Origin: Archangium sp.
GTDB lineage: Bacteria; Myxococcota; Myxococcia; Myxococcales; Myxococcaceae
Assembly (NCBI GenBank): GCA_016793585.1
Contig: JAEUJR010000556.1
Span: 1 to 19,129 of the forward strand
Direction: 5' to 3'
Length of the DNA: 19,129 nucleotides
A program made the position numbers and the translations under genes. Of the stretch, positions 8,626-15,470 are shown piece after piece. The notes beneath the pieces were generated by a model. It made no database searches and had not been told where the DNA came from. It worked only from the letters and a program-made list of their open reading frames with translations. The number at the start of each line of letters is the position of its first letter. The stretch's first letter is position 1.

Positions 8626-10557
8626 TCAGAGCATTCCCGCGGGCACCCGGCGGGCGGCGATGTCTGCCTGCTGCTCGTCGAGGTACGGCGGCTCGAACAG
8701 CTGCAGCGACTTCTGCCTCGTGCGGAACAACGTCGAGATGTACCGCATGCGGTCGGCCAGGCTCGTCCAGTCGCGCGCAGCGCTGGGAGCCCCCGCCGTG
8801 AACGACTCGTACAGCGCGCGCAGCTCGGGGTGCTCGAGCGTCTCGAGGCCGGGAGGAAAGCGGCTCTTGTCGCTGTACGGCGGCACGTCACCGCCGAGGT
8901 CCAACGTCATGTCGGGCAAGCGCATGCGCATCAACCGCCGAGTCAAGAACGCGCGCACCTGCCGCTGCACCAGCGGCCGCGCCTTCATCGCGACACCACG
9001 CACCGGCCTCGGCAACTGCCCCGCGAGCTGGTCGAAGAACACCTCGAGCGGCGCGTCGAGCGCTTCGTCGAGAATCGGGTCGACGCGGGTCTGCTCGTGC
9101 AGGCCCACCTTCATGCTGCCGAGCAGAATGAGCTCGCTGCGCCGCTTCGCCGACCGCTCGAACGCGGCCTCGTAGTACGCCGTCAGCGCGCCCTTGAGCG
9201 TGTCCTGACCTCCGCGCTCGCTCGGGCCTGCCTTGAGCTGCGAGAGCGCCGACTCCAACTTCGCGCGGTCGTACTCGTGCGCCTTCGCGAACGTCGAGAC
9301 GAAGTGCACGAACGCAGGCCCAATCTCTTCGAAGATGAACCGGTTGCCCTTCGCGACGCGGTCGCCCACCGTCTGCAGCGTGTCGTCGAAGGCGCGCACG
9401 AGCGACGTGCGACGCGAGAATGCCAGCCCCTTCGTGAGCAGCGGCCACACGGCCGTGCGCTGCAGCACCTCGCGCAGGGGAACTTCTTCGAGCCGAATCG
9501 CCGCGCCGGCGGTCTTCGACGCGCGACACCCGAAGCAGAACCAGTTCGCGTCCTGCGCGCCGAGCAGCAGCGTGAGGTCGACGGCGATGCGGTGGTACAG
9601 CTGCGTGATGCTCAGGTTCAACATCACCGGGTCGACCATCGACACCGCGCTGGTGCAGTCGTCGAGCGAGACCGTGCGCGCCGAGCGCAGCTGAGAGATG
9701 GCGCCACGCCCACGCGCGGCCTTCGACAACCGCGTCGCCATCGTGCGCGCGAACAGCGCCATCGCCGCCGGGTGCGTCGAGACGAGTGACTCGAAGCCGG
9801 TGCGCGAGAGCTTGATGAGCTCGGAGTCGGCGTTCGCCCGTGCCGTCGCCATGCGCGGTTCGTTCGAGAGCAGCGCCATCTCACCGACGGGCTCGCCGGG
9901 GCCGACCTCACCGAGCCGAACGTCTTGCCCGTCGTCACGCTGCGCCACCACGTCGAGCCCGCCGCGCACCACGAAGGACAGCGCGTCGCCCGCTTCGCCC
10001 TGGCGGAAGAGCACCGCGCCAGTCGGCACCGTGACCCACTCCACTTCGTCGGCGAGCGAGGCGAGCTGCTGCGTCGGCACCTCGGGGAACACCTTCGCCA
10101 GCATCGCGACGACCTCGAGCGTCGACGGCCGCACGCGACGAACACCGGCCCACGCGCGCCGGTACTCGAGCAGCCTGGTCAACGTCGACGTCGCCTGGGG
10201 GAACTCGTGCACGCACGCCTCGAAGCCCCGCTTCGTCACCTCGAGCACCCGCGTCGCCACCGAGGCCGTCACCGTCGCCGTGCGTGGAGCGTTCTCGAGA
10301 AGCGCGAGCTCACCGACGTGTTCTCCGCGACGAACTTCGCCGAGCACGACCGTGCCACTCGCCGACGCCTGCGTCACTGCGAGCGCTCCCTCGATGACGA
10401 CGTAGAGCGCGTCTCCACGGTCACCCTCCTTCAGCAGCACGTCACCCGGGCGCAGCGACACCTCTTTCGCGTGGCTGGCCAGGTGCTCGAGCGCGCCCTG
10501 CGGCAGGTCGTGAAACAGCCAGGTCCCCTGCAGTCGTCGAAACGCCCACGTCGTCAT
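8626..10557 (-). CDS. Protein with two cyclic-nucleotide-binding domains and a large C-terminal region
   Basis: The 643-residue soluble protein begins with two cNMP-binding (CRP-type) domains, about residues 13-125 and 158-270. Both phosphate-binding cassettes look intact: GELALLENAPRTAT (Gly82, Glu83, Arg92) and GEMALLSNEPRMAT (Gly225, Glu226, Arg235), which by family knowledge suit binding of a cyclic nucleotide. There is no helix-turn-helix, channel or kinase domain. The remaining 370 residues are mainly helical; the segment DANWFCFGCRASKTAG (about 341-356) resembles the ANW...WASK-x-AG motif of uncharacterised actinobacterial proteins, but I cannot give a function. The ATG at 10557 lies 85 nt from the divergent lipoprotein gene. 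The stop lies 37 nt before the antitoxin start, so the toxin-antitoxin operon is immediately downstream. Likely an intracellular nucleotide-responsive regulator or enzyme. Confidence 0.88.
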   Translation of the reverse strand: MTTWAFRRLQGTWLFHDLPQGALEHLASHAKEVSLRPGDVLLKEGDRGDALYVVIEGALAVTQASASGTVVLGEVRRGEHVGELALLENAPRTATVTASVATRVLEVTKRGFEACVHEFPQATSTLTRLLEYRRAWAGVRRVRPSTLEVVAMLAKVFPEVPTQQLASLADEVEWVTVPTGAVLFRQGEAGDALSFVVRGGLDVVAQRDDGQDVRLGEVGPGEPVGEMALLSNEPRMATARANADSELIKLSRTGFESLVSTHPAAMALFARTMATRLSKAARGRGAISQLRSARTVSLDDCTSAVSMVDPVMLNLSITQLYHRIAVDLTLLLGAQDANWFCFGCRASKTAGAAIRLEEVPLREVLQRTAVWPLLTKGLAFSRRTSLVRAFDDTLQTVGDRVAKGNRFIFEEIGPAFVHFVSTFAKAHEYDRAKLESALSQLKAGPSERGGQDTLKGALTAYYEAAFERSAKRRSELILLGSMKVGLHEQTRVDPILDEALDAPLEVFFDQLAGQLPRPVRGVAMKARPLVQRQVRAFLTRRLMRMRLPDMTLDLGGDVPPYSDKSRFPPGLETLEHPELRALYESFTAGAPSAARDWTSLADRMRYISTLFRTRQKSLQLFEPPYLDEQQADIAARRVPAGML

Positions 10558-10630
10558 CGTGAGCGGCAGCTACCAGAATCGATGCACCGCGAACGCGCTG
10601 AGTGCTGCGATGGGAGCGCTCGCCAATGCT

Positions 10631-10634
10631 AGGA
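10631..10634 (+). promoter_or_regulatory. Shine-Dalgarno-like AGGA before the lipoprotein gene
   Basis: AGGA lies 8 nt upstream of ATG 10643 and supports that start over the longer frame from 10559. The same bases also form part of TAGGAC (10630-10635), which could act as a -10 box; the sequence alone cannot decide between the two. Confidence 0.4.
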
Positions 10635-10642
10635 CTCGCCTC

Positions 10643-11323
10643 ATGCGCCGAGCCCTGACTCCTCTCGTCTTCGTCGTCATCGCGTGTGGTGGCGGCCAGA
10701 CGACTCCGCTGCCCGTCGACGCCGCGAAGTCGACCGTCGTCATCACGAAGATGAACGCGCGCGCCGATGACAACGAAGACGTGCAGGCGACGGTGACGCT
10801 GCTGTCGAAAGACGGAAAGCCCGTGAGCAAGCAGGCCATCGAGGTCGCCATCTCGGGCACGGGCAACATCGCGTCGCTGTCGGGCAGCTCGGACCAGAAC
10901 GGCGTCGTGGTGGTGACGATGCGCTCGTCGGTGGCCGAAGAGAAGACGGTGACGGTCACCGCGGGCGAGGTGACGCTCGACGCGAAGCCGAAGGTGACGT
11001 TCGTGCCCGGGCCGATTCAGGCGCTGACGTTCGCGACGCAGCCAGGCACCACGCGCGTGGGGCAGGTCATCACGCCCGCCATCGTCGTCACTGCCGCCGA
11101 CTCGAAGGGAAACCTCGTGAAGGACTCCGACGTCACGGTGTCGGTGCGGCTGGTGCGCAGCACCGGCGGCGTGGTGATGAACGGCGGCGCGCGGGCGATC
11201 GCCGACGGCGGCGTTCGGTTCGACATGCTGACGGTCGACCGTGCCCAGGCGGGCTACGCGCTGCGGGCCGAGTCGAGCAGCGGCTATCAGGTCGAGAGCA
11301 ACACGTTCGAGGTGACGCCGTGA
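10643..11323 (+). CDS. Lipoprotein with an Ig-like (Big-1/invasin-type) domain
   Basis: The 226-residue protein has a type II signal peptide: MRRALTPLVFVVIAC, with the lipobox VIAC and lipid-bearing Cys15 followed by Gly-Gly-Gly-Gln. The start ATG at 10643 gives the signal peptide a normal length; the upstream frame to 10559 adds residues of no signal character. The mature region (about 30-130) resembles a bacterial Ig-like Big-1 domain: ATVTLLSKDGKPVSKQAIEV, then NGVVVVTMRS and KTVTVTAG, with the characteristic strand pattern. A second similar beta-sandwich (about 135-225) contains VTAADSKGNLVKDSDVTVSV. Such domains act in surface adhesion or as structural spacers. The TGA stop overlaps a GTG start of the next gene as GTGA, so the two are probably an operon. 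The surface role is inferred. Confidence 0.88.
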   Translation: MRRALTPLVFVVIACGGGQTTPLPVDAAKSTVVITKMNARADDNEDVQATVTLLSKDGKPVSKQAIEVAISGTGNIASLSGSSDQNGVVVVTMRSSVAEEKTVTVTAGEVTLDAKPKVTFVPGPIQALTFATQPGTTRVGQVITPAIVVTAADSKGNLVKDSDVTVSVRLVRSTGGVVMNGGARAIADGGVRFDMLTVDRAQAGYALRAESSSGYQVESNTFEVTP

Positions 11324-11616
11324 GAGTCCCGCTGGCTCTGGCCGCGCTGGTGGCTGGGGTCGCGCTCGCCGACGTTCCGGGACCGAAGACGGTCTGCAGG
11401 GCGCCGCCCGAGTGCGTGCCGTGCAGCGTGGGTGACCGGGCGTGCATCGACGTCGCCGTCGATGCGGGCCTCATCCTCTCCGACTGCGTCTCACGTGTCG
11501 GCACGCCCACGTCCTTCCTCTGCCCGCCGGGGGTGATGCCGACCGCCGCGTGTTCGTGCTCGAGCGCCGGTGGTGGGTTGGTGCTCGGTGGGCGCCGGCG
11601 TCTCAGTCACCGCTGA
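11320..11616 (+). CDS. Small secreted Cys-rich protein
   Basis: The 98-residue protein starts at GTG 11320, which overlaps the preceding TGA by GTGA. A classic signal peptide is seen, MRVPLALAALVAGVALA, with cleavage expected after residue 17 (ALA). The mature part holds eight Cys (26, 32, 35, 42, 56, 68, 78, 80), including PECVPC and a CSC pair near the end, so disulfide bonds are likely in an extracytoplasmic protein. The last residues, SSAGGGLVLGGRRRLSHR, are Gly-rich and end in basic residues like a MYXO-CTERM tail, but have no real membrane helix. No function is recognised. Pairing with the Ig-like lipoprotein suggests a shared surface role. The 3' end overlaps the convergent hemerythrin gene by 14 nt. 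The small size and overlap leave some doubt, but signal peptide and coupling are good. Confidence 0.7.
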   Translation: MRVPLALAALVAGVALADVPGPKTVCRAPPECVPCSVGDRACIDVAVDAGLILSDCVSRVGTPTSFLCPPGVMPTAACSCSSAGGGLVLGGRRRLSHR

Positions 11617-12244
11617 AACGGTCGCCGTGCTCTTCCCACTCCGACGCCGTCCACCACTCGCGCTCGAGGCCGCGACACCCTTCGCCGTATGAGGGGCACA
11701 TGATGCAGCCGTCTCCGCGAAGCACCTCGGCGTCGACGAACGCCGCGTGCCGTTCGACCAGCGCGCGCCCATCGGCGAGGGCCAGCTGCTCTTCGGCCGT
11801 CGCCGGGCGTGAGGGCAGCTCCTTGACGTGATGCGTGCGGAGCCGGTCTTCGCTCTCGGGCAGCAGCACCGAGTTCTCGGCGTCGATGTGGTGCCACAGC
11901 GCTCGCGAGTACTCGGTGGCCAGCGCCGTCATTCGTTCGTCGGCGATGCCGCGCACCATGAGCGGCTCGAGCTCGTCGAGCATCGAGCTGAAGTGATGAT
12001 GTTCGGCGGTGAGCGCGGCGATGGGCCCACGGTCGAGCGGCAGCTCGGCTTCACGCGCGAGCGCGGCGAAGAGCACTTGCTCCTCACGCGCGTGGTGAAA
12101 GTCACCCGCGTAGCGACGGAAGAAGCGAAGAAACCGCGCGCCGTCGCCAGGTGCGACCCCCGGCGTCAGCACCCACGTGCGAAGCGAACCGAGCACTCGG
12201 TCGATGAGGTCGTGCTCTGCGCGCAGCTCGTCGAGCAGGTGCAT
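11603..12244 (-). CDS. Hemerythrin-like (HHE) protein with C-terminal Cys motif
   Basis: The 213-residue protein has a four-helix HHE pattern: EHDLID (His11), FHHAREEQ (His50/His51, Glu55), AEHHHF (His82-84), and WHHIDAENSVLLP (His118/119, Glu123), the expected His and Glu ligands of a non-haem di-iron site. The start at ATG 12244 is chosen because the longer frame to 12412 adds a Ser/Pro-rich stretch that overlaps the neighbouring HHE gene. After the HHE domain the C-terminus carries CIMCPSYGEGC, that is C-x2-C-x6-C, followed by a Trp-rich acidic tail (EWWTASEWEE), possibly a second metal or redox site. By family knowledge such proteins bind O2 or sense oxygen, NO or iron. It lies 4 nt after the previous HHE gene, so both are in one operon behind the radical SAM gene. 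Confidence 0.9.
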   Translation of the reverse strand: MHLLDELRAEHDLIDRVLGSLRTWVLTPGVAPGDGARFLRFFRRYAGDFHHAREEQVLFAALAREAELPLDRGPIAALTAEHHHFSSMLDELEPLMVRGIADERMTALATEYSRALWHHIDAENSVLLPESEDRLRTHHVKELPSRPATAEEQLALADGRALVERHAAFVDAEVLRGDGCIMCPSYGEGCRGLEREWWTASEWEEHGDRFSGD

Positions 12245-12248
12245 CGGC

Positions 12249-12764
12249 TCACACCACAGCCTGGCGCCGGCTCCGAAGCTCGGCGACCGCGAGGCGCTGC
12301 TGCTCGGCCGACAGCGCGGTGGGAATGAGGGGGAAGAGGACTCGCTCTTCGGCTTCGAGGTGCACGTCGAAGTCGGCGACGAGTGAACGGGCGACGGTGG
12401 CGAGTCGTTCACGCGTCTGCGCCGAGGGTGTCATTCGCAGCTGTCGCAGCCCGTCGAGCGCCTCTGCGAGCAACGGCGCATGCGCCTCGTGTTGGGCGTG
12501 CATCGTCGCGAGCGCTGCGTCGACGCCCAGGCCCTTCAGTCGAGGGAGCAGGCTCAGCTCTTCGTCGGCGACGTGTTTCGGCAACGCCTCGACGAAGTAC
12601 CGTTCACAGCGCTCGCAGGCGTCTTCGAGGTCGCGCCGCGAGAGGTCGACCCGCGTGGCCACCTCGACGGTGAGGCGGCTGAAGCGACGAATTCGTTCGT
12701 GACACTCGAGCAGCAGGCCGACGAGGTCTTCGCGCTTCGCAGGGCCTCCGATGTTCACGAGCAT
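12249..12764 (-). CDS. Second hemerythrin-like (HHE) protein
   Basis: The 171-residue protein starts at ATG 12764; the 20-residue extension to 12824 would overlap the upstream gene's 3' end. HHE ligands are seen in the normal order: CHERI (His22), KHVADEE (His64, Glu68), MHAQHEAH (His89, with His92/95 close by), and FDVHLEAEE (His135, Glu139). The spacing suits a four-helix bundle with a di-iron centre. Several Cys (21, 50, 53) are present but do not form an obvious cluster. It is 17 nt downstream of the radical SAM gene and 4 nt upstream of the next HHE gene, all on one strand. Two different HHE proteins side by side suggest a paired oxygen or redox job, but the function is not known; it may be a sensor, storage or iron-handling protein. 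Confidence 0.88.
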   Translation of the reverse strand: MLVNIGGPAKREDLVGLLLECHERIRRFSRLTVEVATRVDLSRRDLEDACERCERYFVEALPKHVADEELSLLPRLKGLGVDAALATMHAQHEAHAPLLAEALDGLRQLRMTPSAQTRERLATVARSLVADFDVHLEAEERVLFPLIPTALSAEQQRLAVAELRSRRQAVV

Positions 12765-12781
12765 GCAGTCAGCGTAGCCCG

Positions 12782-14707
12782 TCAGGAGCCGGCGTCGCCG
12801 TAGCCGAGCACCCGGCGCTGCCACCGTGTCTCGAGCTCACGGTTCGCGAAGACGACACTCTCGGGGTCGACCGTCGCTTCGAGCTTCGCGAGTGTTTCGT
12901 CGTCGACGTCACCCACGATGCGCGCCGAAGGGAGCGTGTCACCCAACGCCTCTGCATCGGCGAGCGCACGTGACGGCGGTTGGTCGCGAAACACCTGCAC
13001 CTGCCCCATCACCGCTTCGAGCCAGTCGGGCGGCATCGACGTCGTCGCCTTCAACGAGACGGTGAGCCGGTGCACGTCGTCACCACTGCGGTGCTTCAGC
13101 GCGCGCGTCGCGTAGCTGGGCGTGCCCGCATCCAGCTTCGCGGCGACGAGGTCGAGCAGGTCGAGCGGGAACGGCTGTGTCGGCGACAGCACCACGTCGA
13201 GCGTGGCGTACGGGTCGACGGCCTGACGCGCACCGATGGCGGCCAGCACCGCGTCGCGCTTCGAGAAGAGGTCGTCGGCTTCGAGCCAGAGCGCCACGTG
13301 CTGCGCGCCGGGCCGCGCGGCGCCGACACGCTCCCCGTCGAGGTCGAGGTGGAAGACATCGCGAGCGTCGCCACCGTCGACGAGGTGTGGGCGTGGCCGC
13401 TCGTCGAGTCGTCGGCCCAGGCGCTCTTCGGCAGACGCGAGCGCGTCGGCGATGGCCTGCTCGTCCATCGTCGCGGTGCGAATGATGCGGTACGGCGGCT
13501 CGGGCTCGAAGACGAGGCCATCGGCAACCGCCGTGTCGCGCATGGCCGTGCCCGGCAACACGAACAACGCGAACACCTGCGCGAACTCACCGAGCTGGTG
13601 CTTCTCGAGGTAGTCGACGCCACGCGCGACGTCGTCTGCGGTGTCGCCGGGCAGGCCGACGATGAGGTCGAGCAGCAGGTCGATGCCCTCGCTGCGCATC
13701 AGCTTCGCCGCCGCCGCCACCATGGCCGGGTTGCCACCACGCTGAACGCGTTTGAGCGTCTTCGCGCTGACCGACTGCAGGCCAATCTCGAGCTTCGTGA
13801 AGCCCGCCTGCGCCAGCATCGCCGCGTGCTTCGCGCTCAGGCCCTCGGGCCGCACCTCGGCGAAGAACGACAGCTCGCGCTTGGGGTTCGCCCGAATGAG
13901 CGCCTCGAGCACGGCCTCGAAGTCGGGCCGATGGTTGAAGGTCGGGTCGAGAAACGAGAGCTCCTTCGCGCCGCGCTCACGCAGCCCCGACACGAGCGCC
14001 TCGACGCGCGACGGGTCGAGCAGCCGCAGCCCACTCTCGGCCTTCGGGTAGAAGCAGAACGTGCACTTCGAGCGACAGCCGCGCGCGCCTTCGACGTAGA
14101 CCGAGCGCTGCGGCTCCACCGGCACCAGACCCTCGAGGTACGGCGATGGGTATTGCGCGAGCGCGAACTTCGCCGAGCGCTTCGGACCGAACGGCGTGAG
14201 TCCCGTCGGCGTACGCACCGAGACACCCGCGAGCCCCGCGACGTCGCGCCCCTCGAGCGTGTACTCGAGCAGCTCGGCGAGCGTCTCTTCACCTTCGCCC
14301 GCGACCGCGACGTCGTAGCCGCTCTGCCCCAGCAGCCACGTGTTGTCGGCGCTCACCTCGGGCCCGCCCACCATCACCATCGTGTGCGGCGAGCGGCGCT
14401 TCACTTCGCGCGCGAGGTGCAGGCTGCGCTCCACGTTCCACAGATAGAGCGAGAGCCCCAGCACGTCGGGCTCATCGGCGGCGATGCGGTCGGCGAGCTC
14501 GGTGTCTCCAAGACTGTCGGTGAGCGAGGGCGCGACGACCTCGACGGCGACGCGGCTCGAGAAGCCATGCACGTTGGCCGCGACGCCGAGACAGCCCGCT
14601 GCGAGCGGAACGTTGCCCGTCGCCGCGAAGGCCGCTGGAGGCGGAACGGGGAGCTGCACCAGCTTCAACGTCTTGCGAGCCACGCGCGCACGATAGCCGT
14701 CTGCCAC
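12782..14707 (-). CDS. B12-binding-domain radical SAM protein
   Basis: About 641 residues. The N-terminal part (about 15-150) has the look of a cobalamin-binding domain of class B-type radical SAM proteins, with VGGPEVSADN and GEGEETLAELL, but no DxHxxG motif, as in many members. The radical SAM cluster motif is CRSKCTFC (Cys211, Cys215, Cys218) after GARG, ligating a 4Fe-4S cluster and S-adenosylmethionine. A GGN-like strand and DLIVGLPGDT (about 353-362) are typical of the barrel. The C-terminal 240 residues are of no family I can name. The GTG at 14707 is the outer start; GTG at 14683 gives VARKTLKLVQLPV, an equally good family-like start. Substrate unknown: such enzymes methylate, cyclise or rearrange many molecules. 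Two HHE genes follow in the same direction. It is divergent from the broken gene, with only 27 nt between. Confidence 0.88.
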   Translation of the reverse strand: MADGYRARVARKTLKLVQLPVPPPAAFAATGNVPLAAGCLGVAANVHGFSSRVAVEVVAPSLTDSLGDTELADRIAADEPDVLGLSLYLWNVERSLHLAREVKRRSPHTMVMVGGPEVSADNTWLLGQSGYDVAVAGEGEETLAELLEYTLEGRDVAGLAGVSVRTPTGLTPFGPKRSAKFALAQYPSPYLEGLVPVEPQRSVYVEGARGCRSKCTFCFYPKAESGLRLLDPSRVEALVSGLRERGAKELSFLDPTFNHRPDFEAVLEALIRANPKRELSFFAEVRPEGLSAKHAAMLAQAGFTKLEIGLQSVSAKTLKRVQRGGNPAMVAAAAKLMRSEGIDLLLDLIVGLPGDTADDVARGVDYLEKHQLGEFAQVFALFVLPGTAMRDTAVADGLVFEPEPPYRIIRTATMDEQAIADALASAEERLGRRLDERPRPHLVDGGDARDVFHLDLDGERVGAARPGAQHVALWLEADDLFSKRDAVLAAIGARQAVDPYATLDVVLSPTQPFPLDLLDLVAAKLDAGTPSYATRALKHRSGDDVHRLTVSLKATTSMPPDWLEAVMGQVQVFRDQPPSRALADAEALGDTLPSARIVGDVDDETLAKLEATVDPESVVFANRELETRWQRRVLGYGDAGS

Positions 14708-14734
14708 GGGGGCGATGCGCTAAACCCACCAGCC

Positions 14735-15469
14735 ATGCGTGCCATCGCAATCACCCTGCTGTTCGCCGCGACCACCAGCGCCGCGCCGATTCACGAACTG
14801 GGGCCGCCCACGACGAAGGCCATCAAGGCCGTGCTCGACAACGGCCTCGAGTTTCAGGCTGGCGACAACACGTACACCTTCAAGAGCAAGGGCCTCGTCA
14901 GCGCCACGGGCCCCTTCGTCGCGACCGCCGACGGCTAGTACACGCTCAAGGGCGACCGCGTGACGGCCAGCGGCAACGGCACCCAGAAGTGCATGGGCGA
15001 CGCAGACAGCTGCGCGGGTGGAGACGGCACCCTGCACTGGTCGTTCTCCATCGACTTCGTGGTGCTGGCCGCGAGCGAGACGGCGCTGCTCGTGCGCATC
15101 GAGCGTGACAGCTCGACGATGGTCGAGACGCCGAGACACCCGCTGCTGGTGGGTGACGAGAGCGGTGAAGGAGAAGTCGTGGTCAACCTCGTGCCCGCCG
15201 CGAAGGACGAGCAGCTGAACGACGCCGCGTCGACGCTCATCGAGGGGTGGAAGGGCGCCGCGGTCGAGAACTTCCTCTTCGTGAGAGGCCCGCAGGCGAC
15301 CAACCCGCGCACGGTGTCGGAGATCTTCTTTGGCCCGAAGTCAGAGGCAGCGGCGAAGACGGTCGCGAAGAAGCTCGAGCCCGTGCTTGGCCCCATCACC
15401 GCGAAGCCGTGGCCGGGCAAGACGCCGTTTCAGGTGGTGGTGGTGGTGGGCGACACGAAGGCGAAGTGA
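14735..15469 (+). pseudogene. Secreted-protein gene interrupted by one in-frame TAG
   Basis: The ATG at 14735 begins a clean signal peptide (MRAIAITLLFAATTSAA) and the same frame runs to a TGA at 15467-15469. It is broken only once, by a TAG at 14936-14938 (codon 68 of 245). Downstream of the TAG the frame continues at once with YTLKGDRVTASGNGT and no shift, codon use stays normal, and the later part (SIDFVVLAASETALLV, ENFLFVRGP, KTPFQVVVVVGD) looks like the remainder of the same protein. A change of one base (for example from GAG, CAG, AAG or TAC) would restore it. So it is either a fresh pseudogene, a sequencing or assembly error, or read-through. An internal ATG at 14993 could make a truncated cytoplasmic form. 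The family is not recognised; the role is probably periplasmic or surface. Confidence 0.75.
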
Positions 15470-15470
15470 G

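Noticed and set aside
11551..11616. MYXO-CTERM-like tail on the Cys-rich secreted protein
   Set aside because: The tail has Gly-rich and Arg-rich parts but lacks a membrane helix, and neither other frame supplies one, so I do not call the sorting signal.
12980..14938. A 652-residue plus-strand frame that ends at the TAG at 14938
   Set aside because: Most of it is antisense to the radical SAM gene and has shadow composition. Only the part from ATG 14735 with its signal peptide is coding.
15432..15450. Short run of GGT/GTG repeats
   Set aside because: It encodes a Val run (FQVVVVVGD) in the last strand of the interrupted gene; five repeats are within ordinary codon use for GC-rich DNA.
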